From Liolophura sinensis (Eukaryota; Mollusca; Polyplacophora; Chitonida; Chitonidae): a DNA stretch of 64,000 nt. The translations under genes were made by a program, and so were the position numbers. This document shows, one piece after another, positions 1 through 13,290 of this stretch (the first letter of the stretch is position 1; each line of letters starts with the position of its first letter). The stretch spans positions 33,587,608 to 33,651,607 of the forward strand of contig NC_088300.1 of NCBI RefSeq assembly GCF_032854445.1, written 5' to 3'. Under the pieces are notes generated by a model, which saw only the letters and a program-made list of their open reading frames with translations, was not told the DNA's origin and searched no databases.

Positions 1-3000
1 GAGCTATTGCTAATATCGGTAAAGTTTCACTTATTTTTATTAAGTGTACCTTCCGGTTCATTTTGTTCATTAACGACCTGCAGTATGGCAAACCGGTAAT
101 GTCGGGCCGCTTCGTTGTCAGGTTAGGTAAAATACGATTGGATTGTAATGAAAATGCCTCTTACAAAATATTTTAATTAGGCAGCACTTAAACATTAAAG
201 AATTGGGACAAGTAGAAGATACGGCCATTTAAGACACGGGATACATGTAACAAACGCTCGAGTGCGAGCATCATTGCACGTCTGAAGCCATTGTGTAGAT
301 TTGTGCTCGTCCTGACGTAAATGGAAATGGTCTGGAAGATGAAAAAAACACCAAGAAAACCAGACAGAATAATACGTAATCAGTCCTTAGAACGCCATGT
401 TTTAAATGCTTTTAAGTTTGCGAAAAGCAGCACCGTGAGACAAAATGTTTATCTCCATTTTCAACTAGTGGAGCGTTTATAGTCTTAAGTGGTGGGTTGG
501 AATTGCTGAATGCTAATCTTCTATAGATGTTATTGTGCTTCGGGCTACTAGGCCTATATCAGAAGCTGATCTGGGTCGTGCCTGGCGCCCTGTATTTCCC
601 TTCCCTCTCACCCGGCAATTAGCTGTGGAATACGCTCCCTGTCTTATCTATTTAACCCTGATCTGTAAGGTGTCGTCTCAACAGTGAGTGATTTCAAAAT
701 AGAAATCGATTTACCTGGTGCCTTTTACGTTAATAAAACGGCCAGGAAATGAATTCCCGGATCGATGGAGCATAGAGGGATTTTGGCTTATTTTTATGTA
801 CGCACGATTACGAGTTGGTTTTTAATCTGGACACGCCGTCATGCCGGAGAGCATTGGCCAACAACCACTGCATTTTTCGTGGATGGTTCCCAGCCAGCCC
901 TGTTATCAGTCTTGATGTTACAGTCACTTGATACGGTGATTTGTCAGCTTAATTCTATCATTATACTGAATAACTGGTTACTCTGCGACAGGCCGTGGCA
1001 ATACAGTCGTTTTTGCCTCCTGGCAATTTGCCAACAGAAACTCGCTGCATTTATCAGCAGTAGCCATCCAGACACAGTTATCTCCCATGTTGCCTGATAC
1101 ATTCGCTATGAAGAACGGTCACACAGACGGGCTGCAGGGAAGGCATTGAGAACTAAATGCCATAGAGACAGTAAGTATTAGCAGTAAGGTACTAGCACCG
1201 ACAGGGGAATTAAAAACTGACTTGTATGCAAAAAAAAATCTGTACCATGCCGATTTTGAATGTAACAGACCGCATTGTACTGCTTGGAACCAAACAGGAG
1301 AGTTTCGAGTCTGAACTCTTTTATCGCTAGTGGTAAAAATTATATATGGTGGCATGTGACCTGTGAATAATGGTAAGCAACCATTTTTGATCACTTTTAC
1401 TATAACATGGGCATTTTACAAAAGAACATTTCACAAAAAGCTGTTGGAAGCAGACGAACGATGGAGAGCAAAGAGGAGCTCAGCGTTTGTGAGGTTCCTG
1501 GAGGAGACAGGAGACTGATAAAATCAATGTTAACAAAGGTTGACTAACATGTTTGACTAACAAATCACGTGATATAGTAGGACTGTTTTACCTTTAACAA
1601 CAAAGGAGTTCAAACTCGAAACTCACTTTTAAGCAGGCCGGTGCAAATCAGACCATCAATCAGTTTAGCCAGAACATAGACTGAAGAAAAATGCTATAGT
1701 CGAATATTTCGAACACATGAAGATGAAAGTAATGAAAGACGCCAGATGCACATTGATACTAAGAAGTATGCCACTCTCTCCTTATGTTGTTCTCGATATG
1801 CTTACTCCAACTGATGTACACGATTCTGTTTAAAGACGAACATGCATCCTCGTAGGATGCTAGGAAAATGGCTACACGCGGTAAGAAATGTGACGATAGA
1901 ACCCCGTGGAATTTGTATATGCTGAATCTACTTGACAAAGCAACCAACTCTGTACGGGTGCATAGGACTTCTGTCCTTGAGGTTCAAGCGGTGGACACGG
2001 CAGAAACGAAACAGTATTTCTCATATATTTCCTATAAGTATTGTGTTGTCTAAGAGCGCTTCAATGGCCACCCAGTCTATAATGATTATAGGAACACGAG
2101 CTATAATACTGCAGTGCACTTTTTCTTACATGTAAGTGTACATACTGGTTTAGTCAACCTGTTCAAATATACATCAACCATAAAATTGAATTCACGAAAA
2201 CAGCTGCAACGTTTAAGCATTAAGACGCGACATTTGTGCCTAGATTTCTCCTGTGCATTGGGATTAGCCATCGTGACCTAACGGTAATAAATCTGACTTT
2301 GCTCCTAACCCGCTGGATTGTTCAAACATTCCAAATTCATTATTTAAGTAAAACTGATTTACATTCTTCTTCAAACAACGACATCTTGTTGAGAGAAATG
2401 TTCACGTAATCTTTGCTAAATTGTACAAAATGGCAATCCGTATACTTTTAACACTGATTCATTGATCTGCAAAAAGACCATCGAAACCCCTTGAGGAAAA
2501 TAATGCAGGGAATAAAATTAGAGCTTATCCAAGAACTGCTCAAAATTGGGTTAAAGGTGAACAGTTGCTATGGATTGCCTCTGTATCTTTATAGAATTAC
2601 AAAGGAACTGTTTTTAACGGTATTTCCCCTCGTCTTAAGTCATGAAATTTACGACATCACCGTTTCTCAAGAAAGATCAACGCCATCGACAGGTCGTAAA
2701 TTCAGCGCCCTGTACGAAGTGACGTATGTCGGGTCGTAATGAAAAACATTCGTATACGGTGGCAATGTGGCCTACAACTGACCATGCGACGAGCACAAGG
2801 CACATTTTAGTACTCCGCTACAGGGAAAGGACAAGGAAGTATTCCTCTCTGTTATACCGCCCTTCATAAACTCGGACATATTTTGTGTTTTCCATTTCAT
2901 CGAAGAGTTCCAGTTCCTGTCCAAAACTAGGTCGCTAAAAGATTGTAGAGCTCTCGGCTACCCGAAGACGTGCTGTGAAAAACGAACACAATGAAAACTT

Positions 3001-3255
3001 TAAATCAATGTAAATACAATACGCCATCGTAAAGTTTAGACAATTAAAAACGAACAACCATTTATGTGATTTAAAGATAACGTAGCGTATTATTTATCTG
3101 ATCACAAGCATGTCTATCAACCTACAGAGTCCTTAAACCCCTTGCGTTGTAAATGAATTCGTTTAAACAGAAAAACTGTAATAGAACTATGACTTTCACT
3201 GTTAAGAACATAAAACTGATGGTTTAGAACGTAAATTTGTGTCAGTGAAAAGTAA
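1..3255. other. No gene recognised
   Basis: The frames here (the longest is 110 codons at 765-1097) have no recognisable domain or splice context. A weak tRNA-like stretch at about 2274-2287 is not convincing. Otherwise unique AT-rich sequence. Confidence 0.6.
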
Positions 3256-3268
3256 CTTTACGATTCTA
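3256..3268. repeat. Target-site duplication, left copy
   Basis: ctttacgattcta, identical to 3490-3502. The two copies flank the SINE exactly, as target-primed reverse transcription produces. Confidence 0.9.
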
Positions 3269-3489
3269 TTTATTTATTTATTTGATTGGTGTTTTAAGCC
3301 GTACTAAAGAATACTTCACTTATAGCATTATGGTGGGTGGAAACCGGGCAGAGCCAGAGAAAACCCACGCCCATCCGCAGGTTGCTGGAAAACCTTCCCA
3401 CGTACGACCGGAGAGGAAGCCAGCATGAGCTGCATTGGTGAGAGACTTCTGGGCCATTGCACTGCGCTAGCGCGCTAACCAACTGAGCC
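3269..3489 (-). mobile_element. tRNA-headed SINE with B box deleted
   Basis: On the minus strand it reads gggctcagttggttagcgcg (tRNA A-box-like head), then the conserved centre (gctggcttcctctccgg, cgtacgtgggaaggt, cagcaacctgcggatgg, ccaccataatgct), then a tail ending taaaacaccaatcaaataaa. It is bracketed by a perfect 13-bp duplication, ctttacgattcta. Compared with the copy at 10974, about 21 bases holding the B box (gagttcaagtcc) are missing at about 3431/3432. Confidence 0.88.
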
Positions 3490-3502
3490 CTTTACGATTC
3501 TA
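3490..3502. repeat. Target-site duplication, right copy
   Basis: ctttacgattcta, identical to 3256-3268. Confidence 0.9.
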
Positions 3503-3590
3503 GTAAGTTACCAAACAGAAACATATTTAAATGATTGGTGTGATACCCTGATATGTACCTTGATATGGTGGTTTATAGTGGTGGGAGTCT

Positions 3591-3812
3591 GGGGCTCCGG
3601 GGCCGCAGGGGCTAGCACACAGCACGTCGCAATGACCCAGGAGTCTCTCACCAATGCGGTCGGTGTGAGTTCAAATCCAGCTCATGTTGGCATCCGCTCT
3701 GGCCGCAAGTGGCAAGGTCTGCAAGCAGCCTACGAGTGGTCGTGGGTTTTCCCCAGACTCTGCCTCGTTTCCTCCCGTCATAATGCTGGCCTTCCTAGTC
3801 TTGGGCGTGGCT
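3591..3812 (+). mobile_element. Degenerate tRNA-headed SINE, tail lost
   Basis: Same family as the copy at 3269 but on the plus strand and more diverged. The head is ggggctccggggccgc; the B box gagttcaaatcc is kept at about 3667-3678; the centre includes cgtgggttttccccaga and cataatgctggcc. The typical caatcaaataaa tail is absent. With the copy at 3269 it forms a head-to-head inverted pair about 100 bases apart. Confidence 0.78.
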
Positions 3813-4508
3813 AAATTTAACGTTTAAGTGTTAATGATAGACATTCGGTTATGACTCATGACAAAATCAAATAATGCGGGAAATGTATACACGTTATAAA
3901 GCTCATTCAGATAAGGTCTTTGGAAATTATTTTCCTATATCCATTGCATGTCTCATAAGGAAGATGGTCAATTAAACACCGTGGGCGGTTGTTTGTCTAG
4001 TTGGCTATTGAACGGAGTGCTCTTATACTAATTCGACTTGCAAATCATTCTCTAAGGCATTGTTTGATGTTTGTACAGGATAGGTTAATCTAACAACCCA
4101 GGAAAATGAGGGACATCCTGATGAGGAGTTAGCCAGTATTTCCGGCTCTCAGCAAAACCATTACACCAGCACTGTAACCAGATTACTAAAAAGCTGCATT
4201 ACACTTTTATGGTATTGAAAAGTTAAGAAAGGAACCAAAGTTCAATACGGTTTGTTTTAAGTATGAGGATAAAGTAGAATGGCGTCACGAATAGTATATA
4301 GACCATCAGTTACAGACTGAAGAGAACAATATATTGTTGAATGTACCTTCATGTCGTCAAACGTATTTATGACCATCAAGCGGCTTTCCATTTCAAAGAA
4401 ATGTTTTCATGTCGCAAAACAGACCTCGTAACGATAATGGCATTATAATAACCCATTCTCTTCCATATGACACAACGGAATGTTTACGGAATGACAATTT
4501 GCTAAAAT

Positions 4509-4540
4509 CCCCCCCCCCCCCCCCAAAAAAAAAAAACCCC
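4509..4540. repeat. Poly(C)16 / poly(A)12 / CCCC run
   Basis: Homopolymer C (4509-4524) runs directly into homopolymer A (4525-4536). Exact lengths may be assembly-sensitive. Confidence 0.9.
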
Positions 4541-6522
4541 AGCCTTCACCCCCAAAATGAAGAAATACTCTTCTGTGCGCTTATAAGCAACGAAGCAGGT
4601 GTATTTAAAACATACATCCCTCTGCATCAAGAACATCATTCCCAACAACAACAACTACGGCAGTACATGAAAACAAGGCCGTCCGTTTGCTTTATCGTCA
4701 TAGAATACATCATTCTGTATTAGTAGCTCTGTTGGTAGAGCTATGACACTATCTTTATTTCTCTCCAGTTGTTTAAGTATCGAAAGATAAATCTTCGTAA
4801 ATTTTACTTGCTACAATATAGAATACGCCAAAGCTTAAGCTGACCATCAAGGTGATGCTGTGGTAGCACACACGGGCCAGGAATAAAAATATTAATGAGA
4901 ATAAAATAATCAATTCTTTACAGAATGACAATATGTTTGCAAAACAACGTATTTGTGTCTTCTGGTAAAAATATATGTGATATACCAGAGGGTCAAACGA
5001 GATTTTTAATAAATACCAATGGAAGAAGGAATCGCATGTATCTCCGTTAGGAGCCTACTGTATATTACTTGCACTGAAAGCAATTTTCTTCGCCTGAAAT
5101 ACGTCACCACGTAAAATACGCTTGATGGACTGTTACGTCATCTTTTTGTTAAAATGGGCTCTTGCTTCTAACGTCTCCTCGCCTCGATATATCTGAAAAA
5201 TTGCCAAAGAGACGTTAAAACCTGCATCATTCATGCACTGATGCCATACTCCTTACAGTGGAGATGCCCTCCACAGTATTGTTGAAAGTCATTTGTTGTT
5301 TCCGTTCTCACCTGGATAACCAAGTTCTTATCTTCAATATCTATGATATTGCTCATGGGGCGTAAAATCAAAACCATTCATTCATTCTTCGTTTTTACCT
5401 TGCATTTGGCATCACTGAGAATATTCGTTTCACTAGTGTAATAACCCGTCGAATCGGCACATCTGTACACGTGATCAAATTGCGCTGGAGTCGACACGAG
5501 GTTCGTTGTGAGCCTTTATTGAATTCTTGTAAACTGAGTCATTGACGACTGCCTCTGTATAGCTGTATAACGTTATCCATCGAAATTCAGTTTTGGCGAA
5601 AACTACGTTTGTCTGGATACCCACTACTTGCACGAGATCCGGCAAAGCTTATCAACCAGACCGCATCCTCTTTAATTTCCATCTTATATAAGACTGACGT
5701 GAGTGTTAATTATATCATTATTTATAATCTGAAGTTCTTCTTCTGCCGGGTTTTAAAGTATATATTCACTGACTGATTTACTCCGCAACGCCTATGCCAT
5801 GACGGCAGTCATGGATTAGGAACCCGCGTAGAAAGCTTGTTTTATCCATTCCATTGCCAATGGAATCCTTTTCACTGACTATGAAGAGATGTAACCGGTC
5901 TAGGGTCGAGGAAACCATCCGTCTCTGGCAAATGGTTACTTTACAGAGTGATTTGTTTCTTTTAATTGCATTTGTCGGCAATTTTCCTGATTACTTTGTG
6001 GCTAGTCTGAATAATAGATAAGTCTTTTTTTCCACCGTTGACCCAAGGCCGAGAGACGCATCCTAGTCTAACTCCCTGTCACTTTGTCCCACACTCTGGT
6101 ATTCATTACTTCAGCGCAAAGCGGCGCTGCATGTGGGTTACAGTCACAGCCTTCCTGGCACTAAAAGGAAACCCCATACACTTCCACAACAATTTCTGTT
6201 CCACTATACTTAAACCAATACCACCCAGACAGCCTTTTTGAAAAAAAAAAAAGACGAAAACGGTATGTACCGTATTCCAAACAATACTGTTCCCACGTGT
6301 TTCGTTTTTAGGTCTTTTGTCAAGTACATAGCATCAAATTTTGAGCAGCAAACCAATTAACATCAAGTGTACTCCTGTGATTTGTGGGCATGTTTATAAA
6401 ATTGTACATGTACAGTAAGATGTAGGAATACAGGAGACAATTTCACTCAAGTCAAAATTTGAAATGTGATTGTGACATAAAATTTATTTTAATATATGTC
6501 ACAACAAATACATCTAAATTGC

Positions 6523-6572
6523 GCCCCCCCCACCCCCCCACCCCCCGCCACATACATACACACACACACACA
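6523..6572. repeat. C-rich tract followed by (CA)n
   Basis: Three long C runs split by single A residues (6523-6549), so the minus strand is a strong G-quadruplex candidate, followed by (CA)n to about 6572. Confidence 0.88.
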
Positions 6573-9500
6573 TAAAATGGGTATCACATGTATGTCAATT
6601 TTAACAGAAGTTGCAGATCGCCGCGTGTAATTAGCCTTGGAGCATCAGATGCACTTCATATGCAAAAAAAAGTGACTACATAAGACTGTAGTCAAAATAT
6701 TCATTTCATTTTAACAATTTAATATATACTGGAGTTAACAAGGTATCTCTTTCACCCAAGCAATTAAGAGAGCTATTTATTCATTCAGCCTGTAAACGGA
6801 CTTATAACTCGACTGACTTTAAAACTATAGTCTTTTTTTGCTTCTATCTATAGATTTCCGCTATCGTTCATTAGCACATCCTTAGTAGAGTATGTATACG
6901 AGTAAATAGCCATAAACGTGTTCATACAACAAAGAATCGATTCCAATGAACCAATCGAACCAAAATATTCACCAATTAAAAAAACTGACGATCAATTTCC
7001 AAATCTAACACACAATGGAAATTAATCGATCGACTAACTGACTGCAAAGTAATCAGAATATATTGGTATAGTCTATAACAACTCATCCGTCAACCAGTCA
7101 GTGTGTCAAGAGTTCAGTCGTTCAGTCTTGGCCCATTTAGGGATAGAACTAGATAACTGAGATTTTAAAACATTTTTAAGAGAAACGTAAAGCCGCATTG
7201 GTCAATCTAAAAACGAGCATCGCAGCAACACCGACATCCCTTCTAAAAAAAACCATTTGTTTGTTTGCGATGCCTTTTTCCAACAAAATTGTGATCGAAT
7301 CTATGGCATGTTTGCTTTCCATTCTTTACTTGGCATTTTTTATGTTCCTATCATTCTTTGCGAGAATCTGAAGAGATAAAGAATGAGTGAAATTTTAATA
7401 CTTTACCCCCTCATCCGTCATACGCATCCCGCACAGCGGTCTTCGTTGGGGGTTTTCTTTCCCGCAAAGCTGATATTAACCATAAAAGACCATGTTTATC
7501 CACTCTATCCACGCTCTTCTCTCGAATAACACTCTCATCGATTTTCTCTTGTTTTGATTAAACAGATATTTTTTGTAATATCTCCATGAAACGTTATAAG
7601 CTGTTCAAACATACTTGAAAGGTGATCTTTTCTGAATTTTATACCACTCGTTCATTGAGGTAATTGATTATTGTTTTCTGATAGCTTGTAAGTACTCCTT
7701 TTTACCAGAGTAAATATACCTGTATGTGCCTAAATCAAATTTTTGCATAAACTGATCAATAAAGTGTCAGAAGTTTCCAGCATTCAAAACACTGCATGAA
7801 TGGCTGATTGACGTACTAATTTACCAAATGTTTATATTATTTGTTGTATTACATAAATTCGGTGACCTTTGGAGTGATTTGTAGATTGTTGTTTTACATT
7901 CTTAAGATGACGGTCAATTATATGGGTGCGGGATATTAAGAGCCCGGGGCAAACCACTAACAATTGGCAAGTTCCCTAGGAATGTTCCCATGTGTGCAGA
8001 TTTGGACGCCGTACTGGTGGAGTACAAATGGTCTTGAAAGAAGACTACGAAAACTGCACTACGGTTTATTGTCACAAAGATCCCACGAACACTGAGATCG
8101 AGGCAATCTGCAAATTCGCTGTCTAATGCTAGAATTGAACCCAGACCTCGGACATCGATCCGAAGGTCACGAAGTGAAAAAAAAATGTGTTTTGTGTTAT
8201 GTCATGAAACTTAAAGTTAGTTGGTGAAAGGCCTGTTGACACATAATTTTTGTCAAGATCTTAATTAGCAATTCCATAGTTGTCGCATCTCTGTATGCGT
8301 ATAGACTTTATACGCCTTGGCTTTATGCCTTTATGACTCACTTATCGGATGTCTGTATAAAGTGCAGATACACCATAACAAGTCGATCTAGAAACATATG
8401 GACAGGCTATGGAAGTCTTGAATAATTCTACAGCGCATAGGCTGTACATTGCAAACAACACTAAAGGGCATCTTCACGATCAGAGTCTAATCGAATCTTA
8501 ACTTTATACCTCCTGCATTTCTTACGTTGTAGATGGGCCGAGGTGACATTTGCATTTGGATGTAGTGTGCTTTTTTTTTTTTTTGGTGAACCAAATGCAA
8601 ATTAGATGAATTTGTGGGCGATACAGTTTCCGCCTTAATGTCTTTACGAGTTGCTGATAACGTTTTCCTTTTTGCCCATAAAATCCCATCGGCTACGGTA
8701 GTCCAATGTCGGGCCAGCCAGGAGCGCAGGCTTGCCGATTTCAACGCCTGTGGATATTATAAGGTTAACATCGGGAATGCAAATCAGACAGTTTGCAATA
8801 CCGACGATAACATGCTACCTAAATACACCTCTTATCCATCTGCCGACGAAGACGGCTTAGGTGTGATTTTCTTTGCGCAATAACTCTATCTATATGCAAA
8901 AGTTACGTATGTCTTCTTAGTCGTTATCGTAAAAGGGAGATTTCTACACTTACGTGATAAGTAACATGGCCTACTTTGTGATAGATGCTATCATGATATC
9001 CAGTTGCGAAACGTCAACAACAGAGCCTTTGCTTTTGCTTTTTTTTGTGCCAGCATTGTGGTCACGGTTAATGTTATTCTGAACAAAGAGTAGCGCTATT
9101 ATCGATCTGTAATGACACTGCGTCAACAGATCATGTTCACTTAAAACATGTTATGAATTTATTAAATAAAGAGTGTGATGAAGCGATTATGTAAACAAAG
9201 TAGGCACAAGTAATTCATCGAAAAAGAGGTTGTAAATATACAAATCAAACAATTTTTTTAGTTATTAGATGATATGTACATAGTGTAGACGTAGCTTATG
9301 TCATACTACGGCGTCGAATGAAGCACTCTTAAAGCAATCGTTAGGGGTGATGTCCTAGAAAGTGCGGCATATATTGAATTCAGGCTTTTCCATACATGTA
9401 GAGCACAATGATACGGGTGGGATGTTCCTTCCCTCATGCCCTGTGCGTATAGTAATTACAAAAAGTAACAAAATTCACGACTTCAGCACTTGAGGTATTG

Positions 9501-10973
9501 AGCTGAACATATGTATTCATGTGCGTGCCTCGTAGAGGTTTGCTACAACATCTTAGTTTATAATCAACATTTACTGAACATTATATATTTGAAGAATATA
9601 ATGTGAGGCGAAACACCCACGAACGTCATTAGAATGAATGACTATTGATGTATGTCCATTCTATATATGCCTGTAATTATGTACAATGTACTTTGAATGT
9701 GGGAATGTACGTCATTTACTTGCCAAAAGTCGATGGTTTATAGAGGGTTCAAAGTTTTCCTCCTCCTGTAAACCTCACAGTCAAATTGTATCAACAACAA
9801 AAAGTGTTGAGAATGGCTTTAAACAACAACCCATCAATGAATCAGTCAATCACATGGTTCATGTCACGTGGTAAGAACTACTCTGAGAAAGGCGTCCCAG
9901 AAATTTTCGTCAGGATATGCACTTGTCGCCAGTGGCTCTGACATTGACTGACGCGTTTCTTTCAGGGACCGGGTCACCACTGAGGGTTTATTTTGTTTTA
10001 TTGCATTTGCCTTCGGTGTGCTTTCTTTTCACTTTTCCGGGTCAAGTCAAACGAAACGCATTAATAGTGGTAGGCTTCTTCTGACTTCTTCAATCGGTGT
10101 TCAACCTTTTTGGCACACCAGAGGAACGTGTCGACTTGAAGTCCGCACATGCGGGATAATGCTGCAAGCGGATGGGTTTGTTGACCAATCAGACACAGCT
10201 CGAATTTACATGTACATCGGATCTGTAGTTGTTCCACATGAAAGGCACATCTATATGATATAATAAATTTGCCCCATCATTTGCCCGTGTCAGTTATATA
10301 ACAACAGTGATATTAATTTCCATTTTTCACGGTTTATATAGATAACCCAAACTTTTGATTGGCCACCTGAACTTTCATTGACAAGCTTATCCAATGAAAG
10401 AGTACAACTGCATACCGGACTACTATTGTTTGTTGCCGTGGGAAAAAAGCCAGGCTAGCGATCGCTTACTGCACATGGACGGCAGTTTTTTTGTACCAAG
10501 CGGTTAAACTTTTAGAACACTCGGTAGGGATAAAATTTATCTTCATGACATGTGAAAAACAGTAAAGGTTGGTGAAAGGAAATGAAGCATTTGACTTTGT
10601 TTAAAGTTTAAACATGATACCAGTACTCACAAACGTTGAACTCGTCAACCGTTAATGACAGCAGCATGGCTCGGTATCAGATTTTCATGAAATTAAAAAC
10701 CTACAAATGTAACTTTGAAGAGCACCAAAGAGTTGTCTCGTGTGCATGAACTGCTCTGCATCTGATGTACAAGATTAGTTTTAGATCTAGTCCATTCTAT
10801 TTTCCACATTAAACACGATAATTGGTCTCACTGTAACCCTTTGATTCAACATCACCTCTACCATCAAACAGCCCAAAGCAAAACCTATATCAAGCCCTTT
10901 GAAACACGGTACACACTGTTTCGTTGCATTCTCCAAGTTCCATGATGGTTAGTAAGACCAGCAAATACGTTTT

Positions 10974-11244
10974 GAGGCCATGGCTCAGTTGGTTAGCGCG
11001 CTAGCGCAGCGTAATGACCCAGGAGCCTCTCACCAATGCGGTCGCTGTGAGTTCAAGTCCAGCTCATGCTGGCTGTCTCTCCGGCCATAAGTGAGAAGGT
11101 CTGCCACCAACCTGTGGATGGTTGTGGATTTCCTCTGGGTTCTGCCTGGTTTCCTCCCAGCATAATGCTGGCCGTCGTCGTATAAGTGAAATATTCTTGA
11201 GTACGCTGTAAAACACCAATGAAATAAATAAATGAAATAAATAT
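10974..11244 (+). mobile_element. Full-length tRNA-headed SINE (reference copy in this window)
   Basis: The most complete copy. It begins gaggcca, has an A box tggctcagttgg (10981-10992) and a B box agttcaagtcc (11050-11060), then the conserved centre with aaggtctgccaccaacctg and cataatgctggccgtcgtcg, and a tail ttgagtacgctgtaaaacac followed by caatgaaataaataaatg. I see no clear target-site duplication. The layout (Pol III head, conserved centre, LINE-like tail) matches V-SINE-type elements that I recall from molluscs; the family name needs a database check. Confidence 0.87.
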
Positions 11245-11292
11245 AGTGTTAACTGCATGTAAATCACATGTGGCAAATGTAAGGTGTAAGAT

Positions 11293-11430
11293 TTGTAAAA
11301 TACCAATCAAATAAATAATTAAATCAATATAATGTCAATGGTTTACCCTCCGGTTTCCTCCACCCATGAACCCGACCGCCATCGTGTAAGTGCAAAATTC
11401 CTGATAATGGCTGTGAAAAAAAGAAAATAT
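11293..11430 (+). mobile_element. Two 3'-end fragments of the same SINE family
   Basis: 11293-11324 is a lone tail (ttgtaaaataccaatcaaat). 11347-11430 is a diverged 3' half (cggtttcctccaccc, gaccgccatcgtgtaagtg, ttcctgataatggctgtgaa). They follow directly after the full-length copy, suggesting repeated insertion into A-rich tails. Confidence 0.6.
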
Positions 11431-12101
11431 TAAGTCAATGAATGTTTTCTCGCTTTATTTTCTGTCCTATGAAGAAACCATGTGCTGACAGAGATAATTG
11501 TCAATAAACTGTAAAGAGGAAAACCAACACTGCGTCATTTCTTGATTTAAGTGTGTTGGCCTTTCAGTAACTGACTGTAACACTTGCTGACAATCACATT
11601 CTCGTCATATGATATAGTAGCCTTAAATAGCGCAAGGAGAAGCTTTTCGGTGGCTTTACTAGTAATACATGAAGCTATAGTGGAAAGGGCCTCTTGCAAC
11701 TAGAGAGGAAACCGTCCCACTTAGGTGCAGCAGTAGGGTGTATTTTTTCATGCAGAAAAACATTAAAACTTACTTGGATGCCAAAGACAATTACTGAAGA
11801 ACATGTGTGTGAAAAATTGGAGTGATGTGATTTACACTTTCTGTTTCATCAGAAGGCAAAAAGTATGGTCAAAAGCAGATTTTGTCAATTTAAGGCGTTT
11901 TATCGAGGGAATTCCCTTCATAATGAAAATATGATTACGTGAATCAAAGTCTTTTCAACCCTTTTTTGTTTCTAGTTAGGCAGTAGTAAACTATAACGGA
12001 GTATCGCGTTAGTTCTCGCAATCACATTTTTATAAGTGGAAAAAATGAAATAATTTGGAAGTTCACTATCATATTTTATGGTTTCTGGCACATTGTCCTA
12101 A

Positions 12102-12154
12102 TTGGTACAGTGGTAACATGCATGTCATGAAAATGTTGTGGCGAGTTCAATTCC
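12102..12154 (+). mobile_element. tRNA-like Pol III promoter, probable SINE head
   Basis: A-box-like ttggtacagtgg (12102-12113) and B-box-like agttcaattcc (12144-12154) at tRNA-like spacing. The flanks do not fold into a full tRNA with a matched acceptor stem as far as I can see, so an old SINE or tRNA relic fits better than a tRNA gene. Confidence 0.4.
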
Positions 12155-12619
12155 TGTAATTATATTGAGAATGGGGGCACCTGTCAATCAGTTTAGCTTC
12201 GTAATAAGAGTATATTAAAGACACTGTCATGTATTCACGGTAAAACAAAACGTCAAATACCAACAATAGACAGAAAAGGATATTATCATATGCCTTTAAC
12301 GGCATACAGTAGGCTGATGGTTAGCAACAAATGGCTTAGCTTGGCCTGTTCCAACGGCCACAATAGTTACATAACAGCATATCGCGAACGCCCAGGGGCC
12401 ACTTTCACAAAGATGGACATCGCACATACAGGACAATGGTACGTTAATAACGACGTACAGAATGTAGGATGAAAAAATGTCGTACGCCGCTTTGTGACAG
12501 CAGCCCTTAGCGTCATTTCGCGGACGATCTGTCACTGTGAGCAGGTTTGTAATCGACCTGAGCGACGGAAGAACGATTTCCCATCTCGTTACAAGAGGTC
12601 CTTTTCTTTGAGCTCAACT

Positions 12620-12667
12620 TGGCATAATGGCGGATTTTGGATGAGGATATAAGAGTTCAAATCTAGG
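12620..12667 (+). mobile_element. Weak tRNA-like head relic
   Basis: tggcataatggc (A-box-like, from 12620) and gttcaaatctagg (B-box-like, 12655-12667), with closer spacing than a normal tRNA. A degenerate SINE head is possible; chance is also possible. Confidence 0.22.
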
Positions 12668-13290
12668 TGTGACCCACTATTACATGCACACCTGAGTTAG
12701 GTATGGTCAGTGCGTTGCTTTTGCTAATCTTATCAATCAGGGCCATGGACGCATATATGGACATGGCACAAGATAAATTACTATCGGACCTAAGCCATAT
12801 GCTTCTTCTGCAGATAAACTGCGAATATACAAACGCTGCAGTTATTATGGTATCTCACACAGTCTCGTTCCCCTTCCCGCCCCTTCTCAGCTAAATTCAC
12901 TTAGATTTCACGATCCAACATTTGCTTCATTTGCCAACATGCCAAGTTTTATCACAAGTTAATTTTCAGGAGGGCAAAAAGAAATCAGAAGATTTTCTAG
13001 CAAAAAAAGTAATCAGTAGAATCAGATTAGATAAAATAAACAGTTCAGATTTGTAACGTTCGATTACTAATTAATTTAGTCGGAGATAATGACTCGGCTT
13101 AAGTACACTGAAAACGTGGTGAAGCAATACTCGTAATATCTTCAGCTACAGAATGTATTTCTTATATAGTGGAGGAATCATACCGGTGCTATCAAATGCG
13201 TTTATGGAGAATTTCTCGTAGTTATAAGCCACAACAAACTAAGCACTGTATTTGTGTGGGTCGATTGGCCTCTCGGTCCGTCAGTCAAAG

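Larger units (their letters stand above)
3813..10973. other. No gene recognised
   Basis: Unique AT-rich sequence apart from the C/A runs at 4509 and 6523 and a T14 run at 8571-8584. A minus-strand B-box-like ggttcaattct at 8132-8142 may mark an old SINE head. None of the short frames is persuasive. Confidence 0.55.

Noticed and set aside
765-1097. 110-codon ATG frame
   Set aside because: No recognisable domain, no splice or poly(A) context; a chance frame of this length is expected in 64 kb.
4724-4741. A-box-like tagctctgttggtagagc, possible tRNA gene
   Set aside because: No matching B box at tRNA distance and no acceptor stem.
11053-11310. Two minus-strand frames of 80-85 codons
   Set aside because: They are antisense to the full-length SINE at 10974-11244.
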